From: Flavobacterium hibernum
GTDB lineage: Bacteria > Bacteroidota > Bacteroidia > Flavobacteriales > Flavobacteriaceae
Assembly: GCF_000832125.1 (NCBI RefSeq)
Contig: NZ_JPRK01000014.1
Span: forward strand, 1 to 64,000
Length of the DNA: 64,000 nucleotides
Reading direction: 5' to 3'
Shown piece after piece: positions 15,847-24,666 of this stretch. Both the position numbers and the translations under genes were made by a program. Each line of letters starts with the position of its first letter. Positions within the stretch are counted from its first letter, which is position 1. The notes under the pieces are model-generated. The model had not been told where the DNA came from and did not search any database. It saw only the letters and a list, made by a program, of their open reading frames with translations.

Positions 15847-16857
15847 ATGCTAAACGAAGAACAAGAAAAATTTGTATTTACAATAAATCACGATAGTGAT
15901 GTTCCGAAATACCAGCAATTGGTAAACGGAATCACCAATGCCATTGCCGAGAATATTTTACAAAAAGGAGATTTGCTGCCGTCAGTAAACAGCATTTGCA
16001 AAACGAATCAGTTGTCAAGAGATACCGTTTTTAAGGCGTATTCGATTTTAAAAGACCAAAACATCATTGATTCTGTGCCCAATAAAGGATATTATGTATC
16101 GGGCGAAACCAGAAAAGTGCTTTTGGTATTAGATACTTTTAAAGCATATAAAGAGGTGTTATATCATTCGTTTGTAAATAATCTTGCTGATAATGTGATT
16201 ACAGATGTACAATTTCATCATTATAACATTGACGTTTTTAAAACGATCATTAACAATAGTGTAGGAAAGTATTATAAATATGTGGTGATGAATTTTGATC
16301 ATAAAGAAGTGTCACCAACTTTATCTGTAATTGCCAACGAAAAGCTATTATTAATTGATTGGAATATACATACCGAAAAACAAAATAATTATGTTTTTCA
16401 GGATTTTGGAAAAGCATTTTATAATGCTTTAGAAAATGCGGTTGATTTGTTTAAAAAGTATAAAAACATACAATTTGTTTATCCGGATTATACCAATCAT
16501 CCAAAAGAAACATTGGAGTTTTTTAAAAAGTTTTGTACCGATTTTAATTTTGATTATGAAGTTATTACCGATCCAAAAAAGTTCAATATCGAAAAAGGAA
16601 TTGCCTACATCAGTGTGAGCGATAGAATTTTAGGTCACTTTTTAGAACAATGCAAAGAGCGGGATTTAGAACCCGGAAGAGATGTTGGTTTTTTGTCGTA
16701 CAACGAAACGCCAATGAAGAAATTTATATATAAAGGAATTTCAGTAGTATCGACTGATTTTAAAGAATTAGGAACAAAAGCCGCAGCATTTATCACACAC
16801 GATGAGGTTGTTCAGAGTTATGTATCAACAAATTTAATTTTAAGAGAATCATTATAA
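15847..16857 (+). CDS. GntR-family regulator with sugar-binding C-terminal domain, probable xyl regulator
   Basis: This 336-aa protein has a GntR winged helix at residues 15-85 (YQQLVNGITNAIAENILQKG, LPSVNSICKTNQLSRDTVFKAY, NKGYYVSG). A periplasmic-binding-protein-like domain of about 240 residues follows instead of the usual FadR or HutC type. This architecture is used for sugar-responsive regulators in Bacteroidota. Its stop is 3 bp before the xylulokinase start, so it is the first gene of a gntR-xylB-xylA unit and probably controls it in response to xylose. The ligand is inferred from context. Confidence 0.9.
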   Translation: MLNEEQEKFVFTINHDSDVPKYQQLVNGITNAIAENILQKGDLLPSVNSICKTNQLSRDTVFKAYSILKDQNIIDSVPNKGYYVSGETRKVLLVLDTFKAYKEVLYHSFVNNLADNVITDVQFHHYNIDVFKTIINNSVGKYYKYVVMNFDHKEVSPTLSVIANEKLLLIDWNIHTEKQNNYVFQDFGKAFYNALENAVDLFKKYKNIQFVYPDYTNHPKETLEFFKKFCTDFNFDYEVITDPKKFNIEKGIAYISVSDRILGHFLEQCKERDLEPGRDVGFLSYNETPMKKFIYKGISVVSTDFKELGTKAAAFITHDEVVQSYVSTNLILRESL

Positions 16858-16860
16858 GTT

Positions 16861-18348
16861 ATGTATTATATAGGATATGATATTGGAAGTTCTTCTGTCA
16901 AAGTTGCTTTGGTAGAAGCCGAAACCGGAAAAAAAATAATCGTATTGCATGAACCGCAAAACGAAATGGAAATTGTGTCGTTGCACCCAGATTGGGCAGA
17001 ACAAGACCCTGAAATTTGGTGGCAATACATTTGTGTAGCAACCAAAAGAGCAATTCGCGAAGCAAATATTGATGCATCTAAAATTTTGGGCGTTGGTATT
17101 TCGTACCAAATGCACGGATTGGTAATTGTGGATAAAGAAGGAAATGCACTGCGCAATTCTATTATTTGGTGCGACAGTAGAGCAGTCGAAATTGGAGATA
17201 AAGCTTACGCTGATTTAGGACAGGAAAAGTGTGGAGAGCATTTACTCAACTCTCCTGGAAACTTTACAGCTTCAAAACTAAAATGGGTAAAAGAAAATGA
17301 ACCTGAAATATACAATCAGGTTTACAAATATATGTTGCCGGGAGATTATATCGCTTATAAACTTACGGGCGATATTAAAACCACAAAAAACGGTTTATCT
17401 GAAGGGATGCTTTGGGATTATAAAGAAAACAAAGTAGCCAATTGGTTGTTGGATTACTACGGAATCGACCAATCGTTGACGCCGGAGATTGTAGAGAATT
17501 TTACAAATCAAGGAGTTTTAAACGAAAAAGGCTCAAAAGAATCTGGACTTCCAGTAGGAATTCCAGTAGTATACAGAGCAGGAGATCAGCCCAATAATGC
17601 ATTGTCGTTAAATGTGTTGAATCCGGGTGAGGTTGCGGCAACAGGAGGAACTTCGGGAGTTTTTTATGCCGTGAGCGATATGTCTACAGGAAATAAAACA
17701 AACAGAGTAAACAACTTTGTTCATGTTAATTACGAGTTAGAAACACCAAGAATAGGAAAATTATTAAACATTAACGGAGCAGGAATACAATACCGTTGGT
17801 TGCGAAATAACATGGGCGACGAAACCTACGAATCCATGAACCGAAAAGCGTCAAAAATTGCAATTGGATCAGATGGAGTTGTCGTGATTCCGTTTGGAAA
17901 TGGTGCCGAGCGTATGTTTAATAACAAAACCATTGGAACCCATTTTTTAAATCTGAATCTAAATATTCATAATAACGCACACTTGTTTAGAGCTTCACTT
18001 GAGGGAATTGCTTTCTCGTTTGTGTACGGAATGGAATGTTTAAAAGATGACAATGCGACGATAAATGTAATTAGAGCAGGAAATGATAATTTATTCCGCT
18101 CAGAGATATTCTCCAATACAGTGGCAACATTAATAGGTCATGAAATTGAAATTTACAACACAACAGGAGCAGTTGGAGCAGCCAGAGCAGTAGGTTTAAA
18201 AGATGGAGATTACAATAAATTTGGGTCAAGCATTACGACCAACGATCACGTAATGACTTTTTTACCGCTCAAAAACAGAGAGCCTTACGAAACAGCTTAT
18301 CAAAAATGGAAACAAGAATTAGAATTTATATTAACACATAAAAAATAA
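16861..18348 (+). CDS. xylB: Xylulokinase
   Basis: This 495-aa FGGY-family kinase phosphorylates D-xylulose to xylulose 5-phosphate with ATP. The N-terminal phosphate motif is YDIGSSSVKVALV. SYQMHGLVIVD and IIWCDSRA form the substrate region, GDQPNNAL holds the catalytic Asp candidate, and GAVGAARAVG closes the C-terminal domain. Its length is close to that of E. coli XylB (484). It sits between the regulator (3 bp gap) and xylA (4 bp gap), so the three are almost certainly one transcript. Confidence 0.96.
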   Translation: MYYIGYDIGSSSVKVALVEAETGKKIIVLHEPQNEMEIVSLHPDWAEQDPEIWWQYICVATKRAIREANIDASKILGVGISYQMHGLVIVDKEGNALRNSIIWCDSRAVEIGDKAYADLGQEKCGEHLLNSPGNFTASKLKWVKENEPEIYNQVYKYMLPGDYIAYKLTGDIKTTKNGLSEGMLWDYKENKVANWLLDYYGIDQSLTPEIVENFTNQGVLNEKGSKESGLPVGIPVVYRAGDQPNNALSLNVLNPGEVAATGGTSGVFYAVSDMSTGNKTNRVNNFVHVNYELETPRIGKLLNINGAGIQYRWLRNNMGDETYESMNRKASKIAIGSDGVVVIPFGNGAERMFNNKTIGTHFLNLNLNIHNNAHLFRASLEGIAFSFVYGMECLKDDNATINVIRAGNDNLFRSEIFSNTVATLIGHEIEIYNTTGAVGAARAVGLKDGDYNKFGSSITTNDHVMTFLPLKNREPYETAYQKWKQELEFILTHKK

Positions 18349-18352
18349 AAAA

Positions 18353-19678
18353 ATGATAGTTTTAGGAAATAAAGAATACTATAAAGGTATTGGTCAAATT
18401 AAATTTGAAGGAAAAGAATCTGATAATCCTTTGGCATTCAAATATTACAATCCAGAGCAAGTTGTAGCTGGAAAAACAATGCGCGAGCACTTTAGATTTG
18501 CTATTGCTTATTGGCACACATTCTGCGGACAAGGAAGTGATCCGTTTGGTCCGGGAACACAAAATTTTGCTTGGGATCAGTCATCAGATCCAATTCAAGC
18601 TGCCAAAGATAAAGCCGATGCAGCTTTTGAATTTATTAGTAAAATGGGATTCGATTATTTTTGTTTTCACGATTATGATTTAATTGCCGAAGGGCCAACT
18701 TTTGCAGAGTCTGAAAGACGTTTAGCAACAATCACAGAATACTTGAAAGAGAAAAAAGCAGCTTCTGGAATTAAATTGCTTTGGGGTACTTCTAACTGCT
18801 TCTCTAATCCAAGATTTATGAACGGAGCAGCTACAAATCCTGATTTTAATGTTGTGGCAAGAGCCGGAGGACAAGTAAAATTGGCATTAGACGCTACGAT
18901 TGCTTTAGATGGAGAAAACTATGTATTTTGGGGAGGACGTGAAGGTTATATGTCTTTATTGAATACAGATATGGGAAGAGAATTAGACCACATGGCACAA
19001 TTCTTAACAATGTCTAGAGATTATGCAAGAGCACAAGGTTTTAAAGGAACATTCTTTATTGAGCCAAAACCAATGGAACCATCAAAACACCAATACGATT
19101 TTGACTCAGCAACAGCAATTGGATTCTTAAAAGAATATGGTTTAGATAAAGATTTCAAAATCAATATTGAAGTAAACCATGCAACATTAGCACAGCACAC
19201 TTTTCAACATGAATTAGAAGTAGCTGCAAAAGCAGGAATGTTAGGAAGTATCGATGCTAATAGAGGAGATTACCAAAACGGTTGGGATACAGACCAGTTC
19301 CCAAACAACATTCAAGAAACTACAGAAGCAATGTTAGTATTTTTAAAGGCTGGTGGATTACAAGGTGGAGGAGTAAACTTCGATGCAAAAATTAGAAGAA
19401 ACTCAACAGATCTTGAAGATGTTTTCCTTGCTCATATTGGTGGTGCAGATACTTTTGCAAGAGCATTATTGACTGCCGATAAAATCATCACATCATCTCC
19501 TTACGAAAAATTAAGAACAGAAAGATACAGCTCATTTGATTCTGGAAAAGGAAAAGATTTTGCTGACGGAAAATTAAACTTAAAAGATTTGTACAATATC
19601 GCAAATGAAAATGGCGAATTAAATCTTCAAAGTGGAAAACAAGAATTGTTTGAAAATATCATCAATCAATATATTTAA
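18353..19678 (+). CDS. xylA: Xylose isomerase
   Basis: This 441-aa class II xylose isomerase converts D-xylose to D-xylulose. The catalytic pair is in FCFHDYDL (His106, Asp109). Metal ligands are in FIEPKPMEPSKHQYDFD, NIEVNHATLAQHTFQHE and LGSIDANRGD. WDTDQFP and the long N-terminal extension (KEYYKGIGQIKFEG) are typical of class II enzymes, and the length agrees. It starts 4 bp after xylB. The CCTAACAGG hairpin follows 20 bp after its stop and may end the transcript. Confidence 0.98.
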   Translation: MIVLGNKEYYKGIGQIKFEGKESDNPLAFKYYNPEQVVAGKTMREHFRFAIAYWHTFCGQGSDPFGPGTQNFAWDQSSDPIQAAKDKADAAFEFISKMGFDYFCFHDYDLIAEGPTFAESERRLATITEYLKEKKAASGIKLLWGTSNCFSNPRFMNGAATNPDFNVVARAGGQVKLALDATIALDGENYVFWGGREGYMSLLNTDMGRELDHMAQFLTMSRDYARAQGFKGTFFIEPKPMEPSKHQYDFDSATAIGFLKEYGLDKDFKINIEVNHATLAQHTFQHELEVAAKAGMLGSIDANRGDYQNGWDTDQFPNNIQETTEAMLVFLKAGGLQGGGVNFDAKIRRNSTDLEDVFLAHIGGADTFARALLTADKIITSSPYEKLRTERYSSFDSGKGKDFADGKLNLKDLYNIANENGELNLQSGKQELFENIINQYI

Positions 19679-19698
19679 TTGGTTTAGATTTTAAAACC

Positions 19699-19730
19699 AA
19701 ACCTAACAGGTTTTCAAACCTGTTAGGTTT
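19699..19730. repeat. Palindromic repeat after xylA, possible terminator
   Basis: Nearly perfect arms AAACCTAACAGG and CCTGTTAGGTTT around TTTTCAAA. It belongs to the CCTGACAGG family and sits where a terminator for gntR-xylB-xylA is expected, though the T run is short. Confidence 0.8.
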
Positions 19731-20064
19731 CTACAAAATATTTAAAAGAATTCAATTTCAAACATGATAGCCGTAAAATGTTAAAGTGTTTAGAAAATGA
19801 CTTTTAAGTGAAACTTTAGAAATATGTATTAAGATTATGACTTTTTTGTTATTAAGATTTCAGAAAAATAGATTGAAGGTTTAGTTACTATTTTTTTAAA
19901 TTGAAATAAATAAAAGTCAGTTTGATAAATAATAAGTAGTATTTTTTATTGAAGGTTTTTTGAAGAGCAGAATCAGTCAAAATACATATTTTTTTCTCGC
20001 TAAAAGTCAGACGCGTTGCAGTACATCTCTACTAACTAATTTAGACAAAGAAATTTCCACAATC
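19731..20064. other. Gene-free spacer between xylA and transaldolase
   Basis: I see no convincing open reading frame or RNA gene in these bases. The DNA is A+T rich with T runs; the structured repeat begins at 20065. Confidence 0.6.
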
Positions 20065-20168
20065 TTGTCATTTCGACGAAGGAGAAATCTTCACCAGAAA
20101 CTCGACAAAGATTGGTGATTTAGTTTGTAGAGCTACTTATGGAGATTTCTCCTTCGTCGAAATGACAA
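20065..20168. repeat. Long inverted repeat with 26-bp perfect arms
   Basis: The arms at 20065-20090 and 20143-20168 are exact reverse complements (left arm begins TTGTCATTTCGACGAAGG) around a 52-base spacer. Partial copies lie at 11182 and 15602. It is a large extragenic palindrome 60 bp before the transaldolase gene, unrelated to the CCTGACAGG family. Confidence 0.85.
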
Positions 20169-20228
20169 ACTATACGATTTATAGTCGATGATAAATCGCT
20201 ATTTTAACCAACCAAAAAACCAAAAAAC

Positions 20229-20885
20229 ATGAAATTTTTTATAGATACTGCTAATTTAGAAGATATTAAAGAAGCTCAGGCGTTAGGCGTTTTAGACGGC
20301 GTAACGACAAATCCGTCTTTAATGGCTAAAGAAGGAATTACAGGAAAAGATAATATTTTGAAACATTACCTTGACATTTGCAATATTGTAGATGGCGATG
20401 TATCGGCAGAAGTTATTTCGACAGATTTTGACGGAATGATTAAAGAGGGAGAAGAGCTGGCGGCATTACATCCTCAAATCGTGGTAAAATTGCCTATGAT
20501 TGCAGATGGCGTAAAAGCCTGTAAATACTTTTCGTTTAAAGGAATAAGAACAAACGTTACTTTGGTTTTCTCGGCGGGACAAGCATTGTTGGCTGCAAAA
20601 GCAGGAGCGACATATGTTTCGCCATTTTTAGGAAGACTAGATGATATCTCGACAGATGGAATGCATTTAATTGCCGAGATCAGAGAAATTTATGATAATT
20701 ACGATTATCAAACACAAATACTTTCGGCTTCGATTAGACATACCATGCATATTGTAAATTGCGCCAAAGTAGGATCAGATGTTATGACAGGACCACTTTC
20801 GGCAATCAAAGGATTGTTGAAACATCCTTTAACGGACATTGGATTGAATCAATTTATAGAAGACGCAAAAAAGATGAAATTATAA
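20229..20885 (+). CDS. tal: Transaldolase (small, FSA/TalC-like type)
   Basis: This 218-aa TIM-barrel enzyme moves a dihydroxyacetone unit between sugar phosphates in the non-oxidative pentose phosphate pathway. Motifs are FIDTANLEDIKEA, GVTTNPSLMAKEG and VVKLPM with the Schiff-base Lys87. It is of the short type found in most Bacteroidota, not the 315-residue TalB type. It follows the xylAB unit but is separated by 550 bp of repeat DNA, so it may have its own promoter. It would feed xylulose 5-phosphate carbon into glycolysis. Fructose-6-phosphate aldolase is a close relative and cannot be fully excluded. Confidence 0.94.
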   Translation: MKFFIDTANLEDIKEAQALGVLDGVTTNPSLMAKEGITGKDNILKHYLDICNIVDGDVSAEVISTDFDGMIKEGEELAALHPQIVVKLPMIADGVKACKYFSFKGIRTNVTLVFSAGQALLAAKAGATYVSPFLGRLDDISTDGMHLIAEIREIYDNYDYQTQILSASIRHTMHIVNCAKVGSDVMTGPLSAIKGLLKHPLTDIGLNQFIEDAKKMKL

Positions 20886-20910
20886 GATTTTCGAATCTGT
20901 AAAATCCTCA

Positions 20911-20977
20911 TAATTTGTTACATTTTTATGTAACAAATTACACACTCCCTTTAACGCTGTTTAAAGGGAGTTTTTTT
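20911..20977 (+). terminator. Double hairpin terminator after transaldolase gene
   Basis: A first 11-bp stem (TAATTTGTTAC / GTAACAAATTA, 20911-20940) is followed by a second (ACTCCCTTTAA / TTAAAGGGAGT, 20944-20971) that runs into seven Ts. The second has all features of a Rho-independent terminator. Confidence 0.9.
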
Positions 20978-20987
20978 GTTTTATGTG

Positions 20988-20997
20988 CAACCGATTG
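20988..20997 (+). promoter_or_regulatory. Distal LacI-type operator upstream of susC
   Basis: CAACCGATTG within GTGCAACCGATTGCC, 11 bp after the terminator and 351 bp upstream of the promoter-proximal operator at 21339. It has no TAnnTTTG box at the right distance, so it looks like an auxiliary site. Confidence 0.65.
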
Positions 20998-21338
20998 CCT
21001 GTTTTTGTCCTTTTTTAAAGAGTTGTCGTCTTTATAGCTAAAATATTGTTATTGAAGAGGGTAAAAGGTTTTATTCTTTGCTTTATTTGATGTTTTAATC
21101 AAATTTTTTGAGAGATTTTTGTAAATCAATTTTGATTAAAATGCTTCAACTTAAAAAAAATATAGGTTTTCTTCTTTTTGTGTTTTTTTTAAGATATTTG
21201 AGTAAATGATTTGATATCTCTAACGTTTTCGTACGCGCGAAAGGTTATTTTGTCATATTTTTAATATTTTATAAAATTAAATGAGCAATGTGTTTTTTTT
21301 AGAGGCTATTTTTTAATAATTCGAAAAAAAAATTAACG

Positions 21339-21375
21339 CAACCGATTGTGTGTTGTTGTTTTTTATATATATTTG
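21339..21375 (+). promoter_or_regulatory. susC promoter with overlapping LacI-type operator
   Basis: Operator CAACCGATTG (21339-21348) supplies a TTG at 21346-21348. Nineteen bases later comes TATATTTG (21368-21375), a perfect TAnnTTTG box. The geometry is identical to that at 11149-11185. Transcription would start near 21382, leaving a leader of about 105 bases before susC. Confidence 0.78.
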
Positions 21376-21489
21376 TTTCAATAAAGGCTTATAAAACGTT
21401 AATATTCTGCAAAAGAAAAATAAAGGAAATAAGCTCAATAAAACAAAAACTAACTAAACCATACTATTAACTAATTAAACCAATTATTT

Positions 21490-24400
21490 ATGACTAACTT
21501 TTTAATTACTAAAAGCAAATCGAAATACTTTAAAAATCTGGGTTTCTTGATTTTCATGTTAGTATTCTCTGCTGCGGTAAATGCTCAAACAACTGTTTCA
21601 GGAACAGTTTCAGATAGTAGCGGACCAATACCGGGAGTAAATATTATTGTAAAAGGCAGTAACATTAATACTGTTTCAAATTTTGACGGAACATATACTA
21701 TTAAAGCACCGGCAACCGCTATTTTGGTATACAGCTTTATAGGTTACAAAGTAAAAGAAGTATCTGTAGCCAATAAAAGTAAAATTGATGTTCTACTAGA
21801 AGAAGACTTAAACAATTTGAAAGAAGTTGTAGTAGTTGGATACGGAACCATGAAAAGAGGAGATTTAACCGGAGCAGTTTCATCTATTAATAGTGCAGCA
21901 GTTTCACAATCAGTTTCAACAACAATCGATCAAGTATTACAAGGTCGTGCAGCGGGGGTAAACATTCAGCAAAATAATGGAGCTCCAGGAGCAAGTTCTT
22001 CAGTTCGTATTCGTGGTATAAGTTCGATTACAGGAAGTAACGAGCCTATTTATGTAATTGATGGAGTTGTAATTGATGGAAATACAGGATCTATGAACTC
22101 CAACCCATTGGCAGGAATTAACCCAGCCGATGTACTTTCTGTAGACGTTTTAAAAGATGCTTCGGCAACTGCTATTTACGGTTCAAGAGCTGCAAATGGT
22201 GTTATCATGATTACAACCAAAACAGGAAAAAAAGGAGATCTTACCTTAAATTTTGATAGTTATGTAGGTTGGCAGGAAATTCCAAAACAACTACAAGTCC
22301 TTAATTTAAGAGAGTATGCAACACTTAAAAATACAAGAGCAGATCTTGGAATTGTACAACGTGACAATGCTTTTATACGACCAGATTTATTAGGCGAAGG
22401 AACAAACTGGCAAAATGAATTGTTTACAACTGCCATGATGCAGAGTTACAATTTATCTGCTTCCGGAGGAACAGATAACACTACTTATGCTTTAGGAATT
22501 GGTTACTTAGATCAGGATGGTATTGCTGTTGGATCTTCATTTAATCGTTTCAATCTTAGAGGAGTAATCGATTCTCAGGTAAAAAGCTTTTTAAAAATTG
22601 GAGTAAACATGGCTTTAAACAAATCTGAGCAAGTAACAACATTTAATGACGGAGCTTTAATCTTAACAGCACTTAAACAAACGCCTAATGTTGCTGCACG
22701 TAATGCCGATGGTACTTTTGATGGACCAGACACGACAGAATTTGTTCAAAACAATCCTCTAGGTTTGGCTTTAATGAGAGACAATCACAGCGAAAATTAT
22801 GGAGTTAGAGCAAATACTTATGCCGAAATTAGTTTTTCAAAAGCATTAAAATTTAAATCACAATATTCAATCGATTATAATTTTGGAAATAATTACACAT
22901 TCAATCCTTCTTATACATTTGGAGCACTTGTAAATGATGTACGTGAAGGAACCAGAACAAAATCACTAAGTGACAACTGGATTTGGAATAATTTATTGAC
23001 CTATAATAAAACATTCGGAAAACATACTGTAAATGCAATGTTGGGAGAGGAAATGCAAGAACAACATTGGGAAAATTTATATGGATACCGTTCTGGATAC
23101 ATCACAAATGGAGCTACAGATTTGAATGCGGGAGATCCAACAACAGCAAGAAATTCAAATGCTAGTATTACAAGATCACTTAGTTCTTATTTTGGAAGAG
23201 TATTTTATTCTTTTAATGATAAATACCTATTAACAGCAACATTAAGAAGAGATGGTTCATCTCAGTTTGCCAAAGACAATCGTTGGGATTGGTTTCCATC
23301 AGCAGCACTTGCATGGAAAGTTTCAAATGAGAATTTCTTGAAAAATAACCAGACGATCAATAACTTAAAACTACGTTTAGGTTGGGGGGTAGTAGGTAAC
23401 CAAAGTGTTCCTGATTATGCTTATACATCAGTATACGGTACATCAGCAACGAATTGGGGAAGCGGACAAATTGCGACCAACACCGCTAATCCTGATTTAG
23501 GATGGGAAAAAACAAAATCGAGTAATATTGGTTTAGATCTTGGACTTTTTAAAAATAGAATCGAACTTGTTGCCGATGTGTATTACAAAAAAACAGACGG
23601 GTTATTACTTGATTTAGCGCTTCCTGCTTATGCCGGAACATCTGGACAAGGTTCGACTGCGCCACCAACATACAACATTGGATCTCTTGAAAATAAAGGT
23701 ATCGAGTTTACGCTAAACACGATCAACATGCAAAGAAATGACTTTACTTGGAAATCAAGTTTCATTTTCTCTATGAACAAAAACAAAGTATTATCACTTA
23801 ATACAGAATCTGGGGTTTACGACAGAACACTTCAACAAGGTTCAGATGTTACAGTTGTGACAAGAACAGCAGTTGGACAACCTATTGGACAGTTTTACGG
23901 ATATAAAGTAATTGGACGTTTTGAAAAAGCAACTGATTTTTATTATAAAGACAACACAGGAGCTGTAAAACCAACCGCTTTACCGGAAGGAATGGTAATT
24001 GGAGAAAATGGAGTTTGGATTGGAGATTATATGTTTGAAGATAAAAATAAAGACGGCGTTGTAAACGAAAAAGATTTAGGATATATTGGTAATCCAAATC
24101 CTGATTTTAATTTCGGTATCAATAACTCATTCTCATTTAAAGGTTTTGACATCAATATATTACTAACAGGTTCTTACGGAAATGAAGTAATGAATTACCA
24201 AAGACGCTGGTTAGAAAATCCTCGTGAGAATACCAATTTATTAAAATCGGCATTAGGATATGCACAACTAGAACTAATTGATCCAACAGGACCAAACGAT
24301 TACAGAAACGTGCAAATTGTTGGAGGAGATCCTTATATGCCTAGAATTGGAGCTTCGTCTGCATCATCAGCTTCGAACTTTCGTTTAAGCAATCGCTTTA

Positions 24401-24654
24401 TAGAAGACGGATCTTATGTAAGAGTTAAAAACATCTCAATCGCTTATAATTTGCCAAAAAGTTTATATGCTAAATGGGGAATTTCGAACATCAAAGTATA
24501 TTCAAACGCGCAAAATGTATTGACATTCACTAAGTACAAAGGTTATGACCCTGAGGTTGGTTCTATTAATCAAAATGCCCTATTAACAGGTATTGATAAT
24601 GGACGTTATCCATCGCCAATCATTACAACTCTTGGATTAAATGTTAATTTCTAA
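21490..24654 (+). CDS. SusC-like TonB-dependent outer-membrane transporter
   Basis: This 1054-aa outer-membrane barrel probably imports xylo-oligosaccharides with TonB energy. After a signal peptide (ending NAQ, about residue 33) comes a carboxypeptidase-D-regulatory-like domain (TVSGTVSDSSGPIPGVNIIVKG), then KEVVVVGYGT as TonB-box region, the plug (RIRGISSITGSNEPIYVIDG, YGSRAANGVIMITTK) and a long beta-barrel ending in an aromatic residue (LGLNVNF). Length and order fit the SusC/RagA family. The SusD partner follows 12 bp later. It is led by a promoter with a LacI-type operator. Confidence 0.97.
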   Translation: MTNFLITKSKSKYFKNLGFLIFMLVFSAAVNAQTTVSGTVSDSSGPIPGVNIIVKGSNINTVSNFDGTYTIKAPATAILVYSFIGYKVKEVSVANKSKIDVLLEEDLNNLKEVVVVGYGTMKRGDLTGAVSSINSAAVSQSVSTTIDQVLQGRAAGVNIQQNNGAPGASSSVRIRGISSITGSNEPIYVIDGVVIDGNTGSMNSNPLAGINPADVLSVDVLKDASATAIYGSRAANGVIMITTKTGKKGDLTLNFDSYVGWQEIPKQLQVLNLREYATLKNTRADLGIVQRDNAFIRPDLLGEGTNWQNELFTTAMMQSYNLSASGGTDNTTYALGIGYLDQDGIAVGSSFNRFNLRGVIDSQVKSFLKIGVNMALNKSEQVTTFNDGALILTALKQTPNVAARNADGTFDGPDTTEFVQNNPLGLALMRDNHSENYGVRANTYAEISFSKALKFKSQYSIDYNFGNNYTFNPSYTFGALVNDVREGTRTKSLSDNWIWNNLLTYNKTFGKHTVNAMLGEEMQEQHWENLYGYRSGYITNGATDLNAGDPTTARNSNASITRSLSSYFGRVFYSFNDKYLLTATLRRDGSSQFAKDNRWDWFPSAALAWKVSNENFLKNNQTINNLKLRLGWGVVGNQSVPDYAYTSVYGTSATNWGSGQIATNTANPDLGWEKTKSSNIGLDLGLFKNRIELVADVYYKKTDGLLLDLALPAYAGTSGQGSTAPPTYNIGSLENKGIEFTLNTINMQRNDFTWKSSFIFSMNKNKVLSLNTESGVYDRTLQQGSDVTVVTRTAVGQPIGQFYGYKVIGRFEKATDFYYKDNTGAVKPTALPEGMVIGENGVWIGDYMFEDKNKDGVVNEKDLGYIGNPNPDFNFGINNSFSFKGFDINILLTGSYGNEVMNYQRRWLENPRENTNLLKSALGYAQLELIDPTGPNDYRNVQIVGGDPYMPRIGASSASSASNFRLSNRFIEDGSYVRVKNISIAYNLPKSLYAKWGISNIKVYSNAQNVLTFTKYKGYDPEVGSINQNALLTGIDNGRYPSPIITTLGLNVNF

Positions 24655-24666
24655 ATCGTACAAACA

